64,000 bases of DNA from Acidobacteriota bacterium (GTDB lineage Bacteria; Acidobacteriota; Thermoanaerobaculia; Multivoradales; Multivoraceae). Each line of letters opens with the position of its first letter. The stretch's first letter is position 1. The position numbers were made by a program, and so were the translations under genes. Under the pieces are notes generated by a model, which saw nothing but the letters and a program-made list of their open reading frames with translations, was not told the DNA's origin and did no database searches. This document shows, one piece after another, positions 52,872-61,407 of the stretch. The stretch is taken from the NCBI GenBank assembly GCA_003388555.1, contig QQVD01000050.1:124001-188000 (forward strand), in the 5' to 3' direction.

Positions 52872-54710
52872 GTGAGCAACGCATCCTTGAGTTCCGACGC
52901 GGAAGCCCGCCTCGCCGCACAGCAGGCGCGGATCGAAGAGCTCGAGGCGATGGAGCGTCGCTACCAGAACCTGCTGCTCAAGGCGGGCGACGAGATCCGT
53001 GATCTGCGGGACCGGCAGAAGAAGCCGTCCGCCGACGGCAGGTCGGGGGATGGAGCGAGCTCCGAAGAGGCGGATCTGCGCCGCTCCCTGGAGGAGACCA
53101 GGAAGCAGCTCGAGGAGACGCTGGCCGACCAGGCCCAGCTGACCACCGAGCTCGAGACCCTGCGCACCGCACTGGTCGACGACGAAGAGACGGTGGCCTC
53201 TGGCGGCGGTTCGCTGCTCGACGAGTCCGAGGACCAGCTGCACAAGACGATCGACCTGCAGCGCCAGACCATCGTCGACCTGCGCACCTCGGTGGCGGCG
53301 CTCGAGAAGGAGCAGAGTCGCATCCAGCGGATGCGCGACGAGATCCAGCGCCTCACCGACGAGCTCGAGGCGTCCGAGGAGGTCCGCGAGCGCCAGCAGA
53401 AGGCGATGTCGTCGTTCGCGCAGGTCAAGGCCAACGCCGAGTCGCAGTACGAGGAGCTGCAGAGCCGCATCTCCGAGATGGTCGCCCAGCGCGACGAGGC
53501 GAGGCAGAAGGCCAAGGAGGTCGAGGCGCGTCTTCCCGAGCTCGAAGAGAAGGCCGAGCGCCTGGCCGAGCTCGAGGAAGAGCTGTCGCTGAGTCGCGAG
53601 CAGGTCACGCGCCTGGAGAAGAAGCTCGAGGACCGCCAGTCGGAGCTCGATGCGGTGGGAGAGCGCTTCGCCGCTCTCGAGGACGACAAGCGCGCGGTGC
53701 AGGCGCTCGCCGAGGAGCGGGAGGGCCAGATCCAGTCGCTCGAGCGTGAGGTCGCCAAGATCGAGCAGCTCGAGAAGTCCGCCGAGTCACTGCGAACCGA
53801 GCGTGCCGATCTACGTCGCTCCCTCGAGGAGCTGCAGGCCAAGTCCGACGCCGCCCAGGCCCGGATCGAGGAGCTCGTCGCCGAGGTCGAGAGCGCCAGG
53901 CAGAGCGAGAAGGCGTCGGCCGACCGCATCCTCGAGCTGGAGAAGCAGATCGAGGAGAGCGGCGCCGAGCGCGAGCGCGAGCGCCAGCAGGCTTCCGAGG
54001 AGCTCGAGGCCAGCCGCGGCAAGACCGCTGCTCGCGAGCAGGAGCTGCAGAATCAGCTCGAGCAGGTCCGCAGCGAGCTGGAGCAGGCGCGCGAGAGCGG
54101 CTCGAAGGCCGAGGCCTCGCTCGAGGAGGAACGCGCCGCCAGGCAGGAGCTCGAGCAGCAGCTCAGCGAGCAGCGGGCGTCGCGGGAGAGCCGTGACGAG
54201 GTGGCGCGCCAGGCCAGCGCCGCGCTCGAGAAGCAGCTCGAGCAGGAGACCGCGGAGCGCAAGCGGCTAGAGAAGGAGCTCGCCGACGTCGACGACCAAC
54301 GTGTCTTCGCCGAGTCCCAGATCGCCGCCCTGCGCAGCCAGGTCCGCGGCCAGGAGGGGGAGGAGGCGAAGCTCGGGGAGGCGCAGCGCGAGCTGGAGGA
54401 GCTGCGCCAGACCGTCGAGGCCCGCGACGAGGCGCTCGGCCAGCTCGAGGAGCTGATCCGTGCCGCCGTGGCGGAGAAGGAGGAGCTGCAGGAGCAGCTG
54501 ACCCAGCTCGAGGGCAAGGCCGCCGACAGCTCCCAGGTCGAACGGCTGCGCAAGGAGCTCGAAGAGGCCCGTGCGGAGGCCGAGAAGTTCCGTGCTCTCA
54601 TCCGCAAGCAGCGCCTCGACAAGCTCTCCGAGGAGGAGAAATCGCCCGACATGCAGGGCGACCGCCTGGTCAAGGAGCTGCGCATCGACCTCGACGAGCT
54701 CGACGTCTGA
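52872..54710 (+). CDS. Large cytoplasmic coiled-coil protein of unknown function
   Basis: The 612-residue product is almost entirely charged coiled coil (heptads rich in Glu, Leu, Arg, Gln from about 15 to 590) with no signal peptide, transmembrane helix or catalytic domain. It begins MSNASLSSDAEARLAAQQARIEEL-like sequence and ends LRIDLDELDV, an acidic tail. Such proteins act as scaffolds or filaments in cell division, polarity or chromosome work; nothing here decides between them. It starts at a GTG without a strong Shine-Dalgarno and stands alone between the RND genes and the polysaccharide exporter. Confidence 0.8.
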   Translation: MSNASLSSDAEARLAAQQARIEELEAMERRYQNLLLKAGDEIRDLRDRQKKPSADGRSGDGASSEEADLRRSLEETRKQLEETLADQAQLTTELETLRTALVDDEETVASGGGSLLDESEDQLHKTIDLQRQTIVDLRTSVAALEKEQSRIQRMRDEIQRLTDELEASEEVRERQQKAMSSFAQVKANAESQYEELQSRISEMVAQRDEARQKAKEVEARLPELEEKAERLAELEEELSLSREQVTRLEKKLEDRQSELDAVGERFAALEDDKRAVQALAEEREGQIQSLEREVAKIEQLEKSAESLRTERADLRRSLEELQAKSDAAQARIEELVAEVESARQSEKASADRILELEKQIEESGAERERERQQASEELEASRGKTAAREQELQNQLEQVRSELEQARESGSKAEASLEEERAARQELEQQLSEQRASRESRDEVARQASAALEKQLEQETAERKRLEKELADVDDQRVFAESQIAALRSQVRGQEGEEAKLGEAQRELEELRQTVEARDEALGQLEELIRAAVAEKEELQEQLTQLEGKAADSSQVERLRKELEEARAEAEKFRALIRKQRLDKLSEEEKSPDMQGDRLVKELRIDLDELDV

Positions 54711-55130
54711 GGCGCAGTCGCCCCGAGGAGCCCTCGCGGCAGTCCGGCGCGGCCTTCGCAGGTCGCGGACCCTTCCGCTGGAGCTACCGTGGCGGAGGGC
54801 AGCAGAGGCCGTGAGGCCGCGTGGTGGTCGAGGCCGATGGCGCCGCTCGTCAGTGACCGGCCCAACGGCGGCTGGCAGGTGGGCCTGGTGGAGCGCTCGA
54901 AGCGATCGCTGAGCGTCGAGTGTCCGAGGGCGGTCTGCTGATTCCCTGCTGTGGGACTGGCCAGGCCGCGCTCGCGTCCGACGATCCCCAAGTCACCGCC
55001 CGGCATGGAAGAATGGTCGCCCGCTCGCGTCGTCGGCCACGGCCCGTCGATCGCGGGCCGCGGCGAATCCGCCACGGGCCCCTAAGGGGTTCCGGCTCGC
55101 CTTCGCTCGAATGCTCCGCTGAGGTCCTTC
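54711..55130. other. Intergenic region before the exporter gene
   Basis: About 420 bases without a supported gene. Short frames such as 54920-55159 lack a ribosome binding site and family signal. AAGAAT at 55009-55014 could be a weak -10 for the exporter, with no matching -35. No riboswitch or repeat was recognised. Confidence 0.6.
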
Positions 55131-56621
55131 ATGCCCATCCACCGCTCGCTCATCGGTAGGCGTTGCGCCGGCGTGTCGGTGCGAGGAGCGGATCGCCGTC
55201 CAGCGGCAACCCTCCTCGCCGGCATCGTCTGCTGCCTCCTGCTCGCCGCGGCGATCCAGGCCCAGCCGCCGAGTCCCGAAGTCGTCGGCGCAGGTGCTCC
55301 GCTGCCGCCGGCCTCGCCGACCGAGATCAAGTCGGTGAAGGCCAAGCGCTCGGGAGACAGCGTCGAGGTGCGGGTGGGCTTCGACGGCGAGGCGCCGTGG
55401 ACGTCGACCGTGCGTCCCGACGGGATCATCCAGGTCGCCTTCGCCGATGCGGTGGGCAAGGGGCGCTTCCGCACCCTGAGCCCGCGCGGCGACGTCGTCG
55501 AAACCGTGATCACCCGTCCCCTCGCTGTGGGCGAGGAGCGTCTGGTGCAGATCGAGATCCGGCCCGACGGCACTCCGCTCGAGCACTCCGTGGCGCGCAC
55601 CCGCGACGGCCTGACGATCTATCTCGAGCGCACCCCGTCGGCCGAGGCGCCCGCCGCGACCGGCACGATGGCGCCGGCCCCCGGCATCACGATCACCGAG
55701 GGACCCGCGCTCGAGGCGCCCGCGGCGCAGGCCGGCGTCGTCGCCGCGCCCGCCGACGCCCCGGCGACGCCCGGAGCTCCCGGCGCGATGACCGAGCCGG
55801 TGGCCGAAGACCCGGTGCCGACCGTGGTGTTCCCCTACAGTCCCGAGGTCGGTCGCTACCGCATCGGCCCCGGCGACACCCTCAGCCTCGACGTCTTCGG
55901 CATCTCCGAGCTCAAGCGCGAGGTGCAGGTCGGGCCCGACGGCCGCATCGCCCTGCCCATCCTCGGACGCCTCGAGGTGGAGGGCAAGACCCTCGAGGAG
56001 GCCGAATCGGCGATCGCCGAGGTGCTGCAGCAGCGCTCGCTCGCCACCAGCCCCGAGGTCTTCGTCACCGTCAGCCGCTACGAGAGCCAGGGCGTCTTCG
56101 TGCAGGGCGCCGTCGCCCAGCCCGGCATCGTGCAGATCCCCGGCGGCAAGCGCGTCATGGAGCTGCTCAGCGAGGTCGGCGGCCTGGCCCAGCGCGATCC
56201 CGCCGGACAGCGCATCTTCATCCTCCGCACCGGCGCCGACGGCCAGGCGCGCAAGATGGTGATCGACGCCGCCCAGCTCCTCGCCCAGGGAGACTTCTCA
56301 CTCAACGTGCTCGTGCTGCCCGGCGACCTCGTGCTCGTGCCCGAGCCCTCCAGAGTGCAGGTCTTCGTCTCTGGCGCCGTGCAGAACCCCGGCCCCGTCG
56401 AGATCGCCAACGGCACCGGCCTCACCGTGCTCCAAGCCATCACCGCCGCCGGCGGTCCCACCCCCAGAGCCAAGCTCGCCGACGTCTCCATCATCCGCCG
56501 CCACCTCGACGGCACCCAGGAGACCATCGACGTCAACGTCAAGAAGATCCGCAACGGCAACCTCCCCGACATCCCGCTGCAGAACGGGGATTCGGTGGTG
56601 GTGAAGGAGTGGTTCTTCTGA
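55131..56621 (+). CDS. Wza-like polysaccharide export protein with N-terminal AMIN-like domain
   Basis: The 496-residue protein has an N-terminal signal sequence (TLLAGIVCCLLLAAAIQAQ). An AMIN-like beta domain (about 60-165) and a Pro/Ala-rich linker follow. The polysaccharide export domain is next (about 235-320, YRIGPGDTLSLDVFGISEL), then two SLBB domains (about 325-380, VQGAVAQPGIVQIPGG; about 410-470, VSGAVQNPGPVEIANG). It would form the periplasmic/outer-membrane exit pore for a surface glycan. There is no lipobox, unlike E. coli Wza. The AMIN domain may anchor it to peptidoglycan. It starts the polysaccharide locus at the right end. Confidence 0.87.
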   Translation: MPIHRSLIGRRCAGVSVRGADRRPAATLLAGIVCCLLLAAAIQAQPPSPEVVGAGAPLPPASPTEIKSVKAKRSGDSVEVRVGFDGEAPWTSTVRPDGIIQVAFADAVGKGRFRTLSPRGDVVETVITRPLAVGEERLVQIEIRPDGTPLEHSVARTRDGLTIYLERTPSAEAPAATGTMAPAPGITITEGPALEAPAAQAGVVAAPADAPATPGAPGAMTEPVAEDPVPTVVFPYSPEVGRYRIGPGDTLSLDVFGISELKREVQVGPDGRIALPILGRLEVEGKTLEEAESAIAEVLQQRSLATSPEVFVTVSRYESQGVFVQGAVAQPGIVQIPGGKRVMELLSEVGGLAQRDPAGQRIFILRTGADGQARKMVIDAAQLLAQGDFSLNVLVLPGDLVLVPEPSRVQVFVSGAVQNPGPVEIANGTGLTVLQAITAAGGPTPRAKLADVSIIRRHLDGTQETIDVNVKKIRNGNLPDIPLQNGDSVVVKEWFF

Positions 56622-56655
56622 GGGCGGCCGAGCGGGTGCGACGCTCGGTCGTTCG

Positions 56656-57282
56656 GTGCCGATGGTCTATGCGGTGAACGCTCCGTCTTCGATGGCCTCT
56701 TCGATCGCCCGGAAGACTCGTGCGTTGTTACGCCGCATCGCGCCGGTGCCCGAGCGCCGTGTTCCGATCGAATTGATTCGGTGTCACCGAAACGAGTTTG
56801 CCGCGGCGCAGGGCTTCTCCGGACGACGGATCGACGACTTCCCTCCATGCCAGTTCTTTCGCCTCGCCTCGAGTGACCGAGCCGCGGGCCGGGAGGCGTT
56901 CGCTCTTTGGTACCGAGAGTGGTTCTTGCTGCGCGCCGGCTGGAGAGTCCCCAAGAGCGATGGAGGGATGTGCGGCGGCTCACTGCATCGGCAGTTGGCG
57001 GACCTGGTCGGCTTCGGCGGAGACCTCATCGAGCTCGATCCTGGCGAGGTCGCGGCGGAGAAGGTCCAGGCGGCCATCCTGCTCCGCGTTGATCACTACC
57101 TGAGCGTGTTCGAATCGATCCGCTCCGAGGGTTGGGACGAATCTCGTCGCCCCATGGTCTCCTGCAGCGAGGATGACGGTCTGTACTACCTCAACAACGG
57201 GCATCACCGGATCTCGGCTCTACGGGTGCTCGCGATCGACACCGTCCGTGTCGAGATCAGGAGGGTCGTCGGTGCGGCCTGA
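56656..57282 (+). CDS. Hypothetical protein with ParB/Srx-fold-like C-terminus
   Basis: The 208-residue protein is not a recognised enzyme. Its C-terminal stretch YLNNGHHRISALRVLAIDTVRVEI has the xxGHHR pattern of ParB/sulfiredoxin-fold domains, which include CTP- or ATP-using enzymes such as the serine kinase SerK. The N-terminal part (about 20-140) is charged and helical with no signal. The start is uncertain: GTG at 56656, or ATG at 56662 or 56692. It overlaps the methyltransferase gene by 11 bases. The third-position GC is lower than in genes left of it. A sugar- or small-molecule-modifying role within the glycan locus is a guess. Confidence 0.6.
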   Translation: MPMVYAVNAPSSMASSIARKTRALLRRIAPVPERRVPIELIRCHRNEFAAAQGFSGRRIDDFPPCQFFRLASSDRAAGREAFALWYREWFLLRAGWRVPKSDGGMCGGSLHRQLADLVGFGGDLIELDPGEVAAEKVQAAILLRVDHYLSVFESIRSEGWDESRRPMVSCSEDDGLYYLNNGHHRISALRVLAIDTVRVEIRRVVGAA

Positions 57283-57964
57283 ATGGACCGACGAGGCGGT
57301 CAGGCGCTGGGTGGACTCGCAGGACTGGTATCAGACCATCCAGGTCCGGCCAGGCATCGTCACTCCTGGATCCAGCAGGTCCCTCGAGCGGCTCGATGCC
57401 CTCGAGCTCGACCAGGTCGCTGGCAAGACCGTGCTGGATGTCGGGTGCAACTCCGGCTTCTATGCGCTGGAGAGCAAACGTCGGGGGGCCGCCCGGGTCG
57501 TCGGTGTGGAGCCGCAGCTTCATCGTGTCGAGCAGGCACGGACTCTCGCGGAGATCATGGGCCTGGAGGTCGATTTCCACCAACTCCCACTGGCGGGAAC
57601 TGGGGAGTTGGGACGTTTCGACACCGTCTTCTGCATCGCGGTTCTCACCGAGGTGGCGGACCTGATCGGCAGTCTGCTGACGTTGACGGACCTGACCGCC
57701 GAGACCCTGTATCTCGAGCTCTCCGTGTTTGGGCGCATGCGAGGAGACATCAAGCTCCCGTTTCGGATCTTCGGAGAGCGAACGCTCGATTGGCTCTCCC
57801 GGACGAGCATCGCGCGACTGCGAAAGACCAAGACAGGCTGGTCCCTGGCGCCGTCCTTCAGCCTGCTTCTCGAGATCCTGGGTGAAGAGTTCGACATCGT
57901 CGATCTCGGGCCGTCGGCGCGCTATCGTCTTCTGCGACTCGAGCGGAGGCATCGGCTGTCGTGA
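57272..57964 (+). CDS. SAM-dependent methyltransferase (DUF1698/TIGR04290-like)
   Basis: The 230-residue protein begins at the GTG at 57272, decided by GGAGGG six bases ahead. The N-terminal WYQTIQVRPGIVTPGSSRS matches the characteristic entry segment of the DUF1698/Rta_06860-type methyltransferases. The Rossmann core starts with motif I VLDVGCNSGFYALE (about 54-67), and acidic motif II is in GVEPQ. In this position it probably methylates a sugar or glycan precursor. It overlaps the ParB/Srx-like gene, so the pair forms one unit on the + strand. Confidence 0.82.
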   Translation: MRPEWTDEAVRRWVDSQDWYQTIQVRPGIVTPGSSRSLERLDALELDQVAGKTVLDVGCNSGFYALESKRRGAARVVGVEPQLHRVEQARTLAEIMGLEVDFHQLPLAGTGELGRFDTVFCIAVLTEVADLIGSLLTLTDLTAETLYLELSVFGRMRGDIKLPFRIFGERTLDWLSRTSIARLRKTKTGWSLAPSFSLLLEILGEEFDIVDLGPSARYRLLRLERRHRLS

Positions 57965-58345
57965 GCTGGCGAATCTGGACGCCCGAACCTGACGAGACCC
58001 TGGCCAGGTGATGCCGGTCGGATAACGGAGTCCACGTAGAGTTCGATACGCCCGGGCAGCGCGGGAACGCGCTCCTTCCCGGGCACGACGCGAACGGATT
58101 CCGCGATCCGAGGGCGCCCGGTTCGCCCCATGTCGTCAGTGTCGACGACTCACACCTACCGACACGGGTGCAAGCGGAGTCCGCCGGACCGGCTCGCTAA
58201 CGGCGCTTGTCCTGGGTCAGATCCCTGGCTTGTCGAGTGACAACGCGCACGTTCTAGGCGTCGAGCACGATCTCGCGGGCCGCGCCGTTCCCGGACCTCA
58301 GGCGATCGTCTCGCTGACGCCGGTGAATCGGCGGAGGAGCATCGA
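57965..58345. other. Convergent intergenic region with a large hairpin
   Basis: A gap of about 380 bases between two convergent units. It holds a strong inverted repeat (listed separately). A minus-strand frame (57922-58131) reads LYVDSVIR-type sequence but has no start context or recognised family; it may be a gene relic. Nothing else was seen. Confidence 0.55.
58050..58084. repeat. 13-bp stem hairpin with GGAA tetraloop
   Basis: GCCCGGG (58050-58056) pairs with CCCGGGC (58078-58084), and inside AGCGCG (58058-58063) pairs with CGCGCT (58068-58073) around the loop GGAA, a GNRA tetraloop. A small asymmetric bulge (C versus CCTT) separates the two helices. It lies between convergent genes, so it may be a two-way terminator or RNA end-stabiliser; there is no T-run. 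Confidence 0.6.
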
Positions 58346-59164
58346 CTATTGAGCCGTCCGGCGCCTCCGGCGAAACCAGTCGGCCAGTGCCTCCTCGATG
58401 CACAGAGGGCTCCTCAGCAGGGGCGCTAGGTGCTCGGTGCCGCGGCGAATCGAGACCCGTTGCAGGCGGAGAAGATCGGTCGTGGAGTCGTTGGATCGGC
58501 CGCCGCCGATCGTGGCGGTCGCGTAGGTGTCGCGGACCCGTGACTCCAGAGCGGCATCCCAAAGAGCCCTCGGATAACAGAAGTCCTCCACTTCTTTGCC
58601 CGTCCACTGCTCGAGCTGGTCCCGCGCATCCTCGAGCTCCCGGGAAAGATCAGTCGCCGACACCCTGCGCAGATCGCGGTGCGTCCAGCTGTGGGCGCCG
58701 ATGCGAATGAGTGGGTGTGACGAGAGCTCCCGGAGATCGTCCACCGTCAGCGCACCGAGGTGCTCGGCCCCGGCCAGGGGGTCTGCGGCCGGCTCCCCGA
58801 GAATGAAACCGACCGGTACGTACAGCAGGACGGGAACCTGGTGAACCTCGAGCAGCGGAAGTGCCCGGGTGCGGAAGTTGTCGTAGGCGTCGTCGAAGGT
58901 CACGCACACCGCGGGCCTCTTGTACGCCTCACGCCGAGGGTCATCGAGGACTTGCCGTCCTTCCCTCCAACTCAGGGCACACGTCACTTCCGAGATCGTC
59001 GCGAGATGGCTCTCGAACTCCTGTGGCTCCAGATCGACCGGCGACGAAGTGCCTCCTCCGACGAGGTGGTACGCCAAAATCGTGAGCGTCCCCGGAGGCC
59101 GGGGTGGTATCAGCCACTGGGAAGGGCGAAGGATGGAGCGCGCCACCGTCTGCAGGGTTCTCAT
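58346..59164 (-). CDS. Polysaccharide deacetylase (NodB/CE4 family)
   Basis: The 272-residue protein has the CE4 motifs: VTFDDAYD (88-95; metal Asp and catalytic Asp), HSWTH (158-162; metal His pair) and FCYPRALWD. It would remove N- or O-acetyl groups from a glycan. The ORF extends to 59500, but the ATG at 59164 shares one base with the stop of the gene before it (TGATG), and the extension is a shadow. The N-terminus SILRPSQWLIPP and AYHLVGG fits the membrane-linked exopolysaccharide deacetylases. It is the last gene of the minus-strand unit. Confidence 0.88.
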   Translation of the reverse strand: MRTLQTVARSILRPSQWLIPPRPPGTLTILAYHLVGGGTSSPVDLEPQEFESHLATISEVTCALSWREGRQVLDDPRREAYKRPAVCVTFDDAYDNFRTRALPLLEVHQVPVLLYVPVGFILGEPAADPLAGAEHLGALTVDDLRELSSHPLIRIGAHSWTHRDLRRVSATDLSRELEDARDQLEQWTGKEVEDFCYPRALWDAALESRVRDTYATATIGGGRSNDSTTDLLRLQRVSIRRGTEHLAPLLRSPLCIEEALADWFRRRRRTAQ

Positions 59165-60432
59165 CAGCGGGCCAACGCGGCAGCAACCGTCTCCGGCTTT
59201 GCGCGAGCGGTGCGGCGAAGGATGGGACGCACCGGCGCCTTGACAGAGAGCGCCGCGAGGATCATCAGGAAGAACGGGAAGATCGGCGTGCGCTGCCGCG
59301 CGATGATGCCGAGATTTCCGAAGGTCAAGCCAATCGCGATCGTGTAGGCAAGGAAGAGCGGCACGGCGAAACAGAGCAGTCGGCTCTTGCGCCAGTTGCC
59401 GAGGAAGTACCTCAGGCCTCTCCTGCGCTGCCAGACCAATGTCCAGAAGACCACGAGCTCGACGGCCGAAAAGAGAGCCGCCACATTGTGCGCCTCCCAC
59501 GGAAAGGGGCGCATCCAGATGTTCACGAAGGCGATCGGCAGACCGAGGAAGCCCAGTGCCGGAACTCCACCGACACTGCTGCCACCCTGCAGCGTCTGGC
59601 CGGCCGAGAACTCATAGAACTCGATCATCCCGTCGACACTGAGATCGTCGAGGCCGAAGGCGCGGTTCATCGCGATCAGCATGTAGATGCCGCCGACGGA
59701 GATCGCGATCAGCTCGAGGATCCGTCGCCCCGTCAGCCGATCGAAAGCGCCCAGCCAGTGCGCTACGGCTGCAGAGAGCGCCACGACCGCCGCGACGTGG
59801 GGTCGGATCGCGTAGCAGAGGAAGAGGGCCACGGCGAAGAGAGCCCATCGGGGCCTTCCTCCTCGGCCGCGGTAGGCGTAGGTGGCCAGGCCGATGGAGA
59901 AGATGATGATCGCCTCCTTTCCGATGCTCGACGGCCAGAACCAGAGGGACGGCCAGAACCAGAGGAAGCGAGTGAAGTCGTGGCTTGCTATGTGGTCCTC
60001 TCCGGCCTCGTTCTGGAAGGCCTTGGCGATCAGGCAGAGGCCGGCGAAGGCGATGCAGGAGTAGATGAGAAAGAGAGAGTGGATGCGAGGGCCGACGATG
60101 GCTATGAGCACGCCAGTGAGGTGCTCGACGAACTCCGTGCTCCACCAACGGCTCTGATCGGTCCAGTAGGAAGGGTTGAGGGGGCCCCATTCGACTAGGC
60201 CTAGAATCGATGCGTAGACGCGGCCTGCGTTGAGGTAGGCGTAGGCATCGCCTCTCCCGTCGTAAAGGACGGCGACCATGAAGTAGCGACCTAGCGAGCC
60301 CACGATCCGCAGAGCGAGTGCCGACAGGAGGATCTTCGTAGCGATCTCCGGCCGACTGCGGCGCAGGACTGCCGGTCCGAGGGCGAGCAGGAGAACGCTG
60401 AGTGCACCGAAGACGATGAGCGAGCCGAGCAT
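59164..60432 (-). CDS. Polytopic membrane protein, Wzy/EpsG-like candidate polymerase
   Basis: The 422-residue protein has about ten to eleven transmembrane helices with Arg-rich cytoplasmic ends. A large periplasmic loop follows the first helices (VLYDGRGDAYAYLNAGR). Strings such as FWPSSIGKEAIIIFSIGLATYAYRG and FGNLGIIARQRTPIFPFF resemble EpsG/O-antigen-polymerase-type proteins and some glycan-membrane GT-C enzymes. No catalytic motif is decisive. Position between a deacetylase and glycosyltransferases supports a polymerase or ligase role. It starts at the ATG at 60432. Confidence 0.6.
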   Translation of the reverse strand: MLGSLIVFGALSVLLLALGPAVLRRSRPEIATKILLSALALRIVGSLGRYFMVAVLYDGRGDAYAYLNAGRVYASILGLVEWGPLNPSYWTDQSRWWSTEFVEHLTGVLIAIVGPRIHSLFLIYSCIAFAGLCLIAKAFQNEAGEDHIASHDFTRFLWFWPSLWFWPSSIGKEAIIIFSIGLATYAYRGRGGRPRWALFAVALFLCYAIRPHVAAVVALSAAVAHWLGAFDRLTGRRILELIAISVGGIYMLIAMNRAFGLDDLSVDGMIEFYEFSAGQTLQGGSSVGGVPALGFLGLPIAFVNIWMRPFPWEAHNVAALFSAVELVVFWTLVWQRRRGLRYFLGNWRKSRLLCFAVPLFLAYTIAIGLTFGNLGIIARQRTPIFPFFLMILAALSVKAPVRPILRRTARAKPETVAAALAR

Positions 60433-60453
60433 GAAAGGAGCGTAATGGAGCCG

Positions 60454-61407
60454 TCAGAAGAGTTCGAGGTCTCCCGCGGAGAGCGCCCATGGGGGTGGTG
60501 AGGGCGCGCCGGAGCCTTCTCCGAGCCCGCGGTGCACGAGTCTCGGTCCCACGGCTGACAGTGGGAGGAAGCCAGACCGGACCAGGAGCGATCGTTCCAA
60601 CGTACTCTGCGAGGCGATGGCGGTGAGGAAGTGCGCCGGGCTCTCGTGAGCCAGCTGTGCAACCAAACGGAGCAACTCGCGGTCGCCGCCCGCACCGAGG
60701 ATTAGCGATTCGCAGATCCGTTCCTCGGTCCAACGACCGCGCCGTGTGCGAGTCGTGACGAGTGCGGCAGTCCGGTCGGCGGAGACCAGGAGGCGGTACC
60801 GGATTCCTGGTGCGTCGGCATACCGCCATTTGAGATAGGCAGCAGTGCGCGGCGTGGTGAAACGGTCTGGTCGGGCGACTGCGACGGGGAGCTTCGCCAG
60901 CATCCCGCCGACTGTTGGATCCGCCCCTGCGTCGTCGTCGTGCCCGCCATGCGCTGTGCCGAGCAGACGACGCCACTGGGGCTTGGCCAGCGCTGGGCAG
61001 CGGCCGGCGTCCCTCCATCCGAGCTTGAGGTAGCCGGGTCGGCTCGACGAATTCGGGGTGTTGAAGGCGAACCGGACTCCGTCTTCAGCGACCCGGTTCA
61101 CGAGCTCTCGGGTCATCGCGGTGAACAGGCCGCGGCGCCTCCACTCGGGATGGACCACCGTATCGACCGGACGAACCGCTTCGATGTGCTGACCGTCCCG
61201 CTCGAATCTCCATCTCAGGAAGGCCCGAAGCCCCACGATCTGGCCGTCGTCCTCGCATACGAGAACGTAGGAGCGGCCGAACGGTCCCTGCTCGTGCTTC
61301 CACCGCCATGCGGCGGAGGTGCGCTGCAGGCGTCCCGGGCCGAGCCCGGTCGCCAAGAGCTCCAGGACGCGGGGCTCGTCGTCACAGTCGTACAGGCGGA
61401 GGTTCAC
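60454..61407 (-). CDS. GNAT-family acetyltransferase of the glycan locus
   Basis: The 317-residue protein has a GNAT domain with VDTVVHPEWRRRGLFTAMTREL (about 81-102), in which RRRGLF is the acetyl-CoA phosphate-binding loop. It also shows FNTPNSSSRPGYLKLGWRD. The rest (about 130-317) is a second domain. This bipartite layout is seen in glycan-locus GNATs that acetylate amino sugars, or in FemAB-like fusions. The substrate is unknown. It overlaps the next methyltransferase gene by four bases (ATGA). Confidence 0.78.
   Translation of the reverse strand: MNLRLYDCDDEPRVLELLATGLGPGRLQRTSAAWRWKHEQGPFGRSYVLVCEDDGQIVGLRAFLRWRFERDGQHIEAVRPVDTVVHPEWRRRGLFTAMTRELVNRVAEDGVRFAFNTPNSSSRPGYLKLGWRDAGRCPALAKPQWRRLLGTAHGGHDDDAGADPTVGGMLAKLPVAVARPDRFTTPRTAAYLKWRYADAPGIRYRLLVSADRTAALVTTRTRRGRWTEERICESLILGAGGDRELLRLVAQLAHESPAHFLTAIASQSTLERSLLVRSGFLPLSAVGPRLVHRGLGEGSGAPSPPPWALSAGDLELF

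Noticed and set aside
49823-52879. 1018-codon open frame on the minus strand
   Set aside because: Shadow of the second RND pump, which has clear RND motifs.
54920-55159. 79-codon frame in the gap before the exporter
   Set aside because: No ribosome binding site or family, and it overlaps the exporter start.
57922-58131. 69-codon minus-strand frame in the convergent gap
   Set aside because: No start context or family; retained only as a possible relic in the gap entry.
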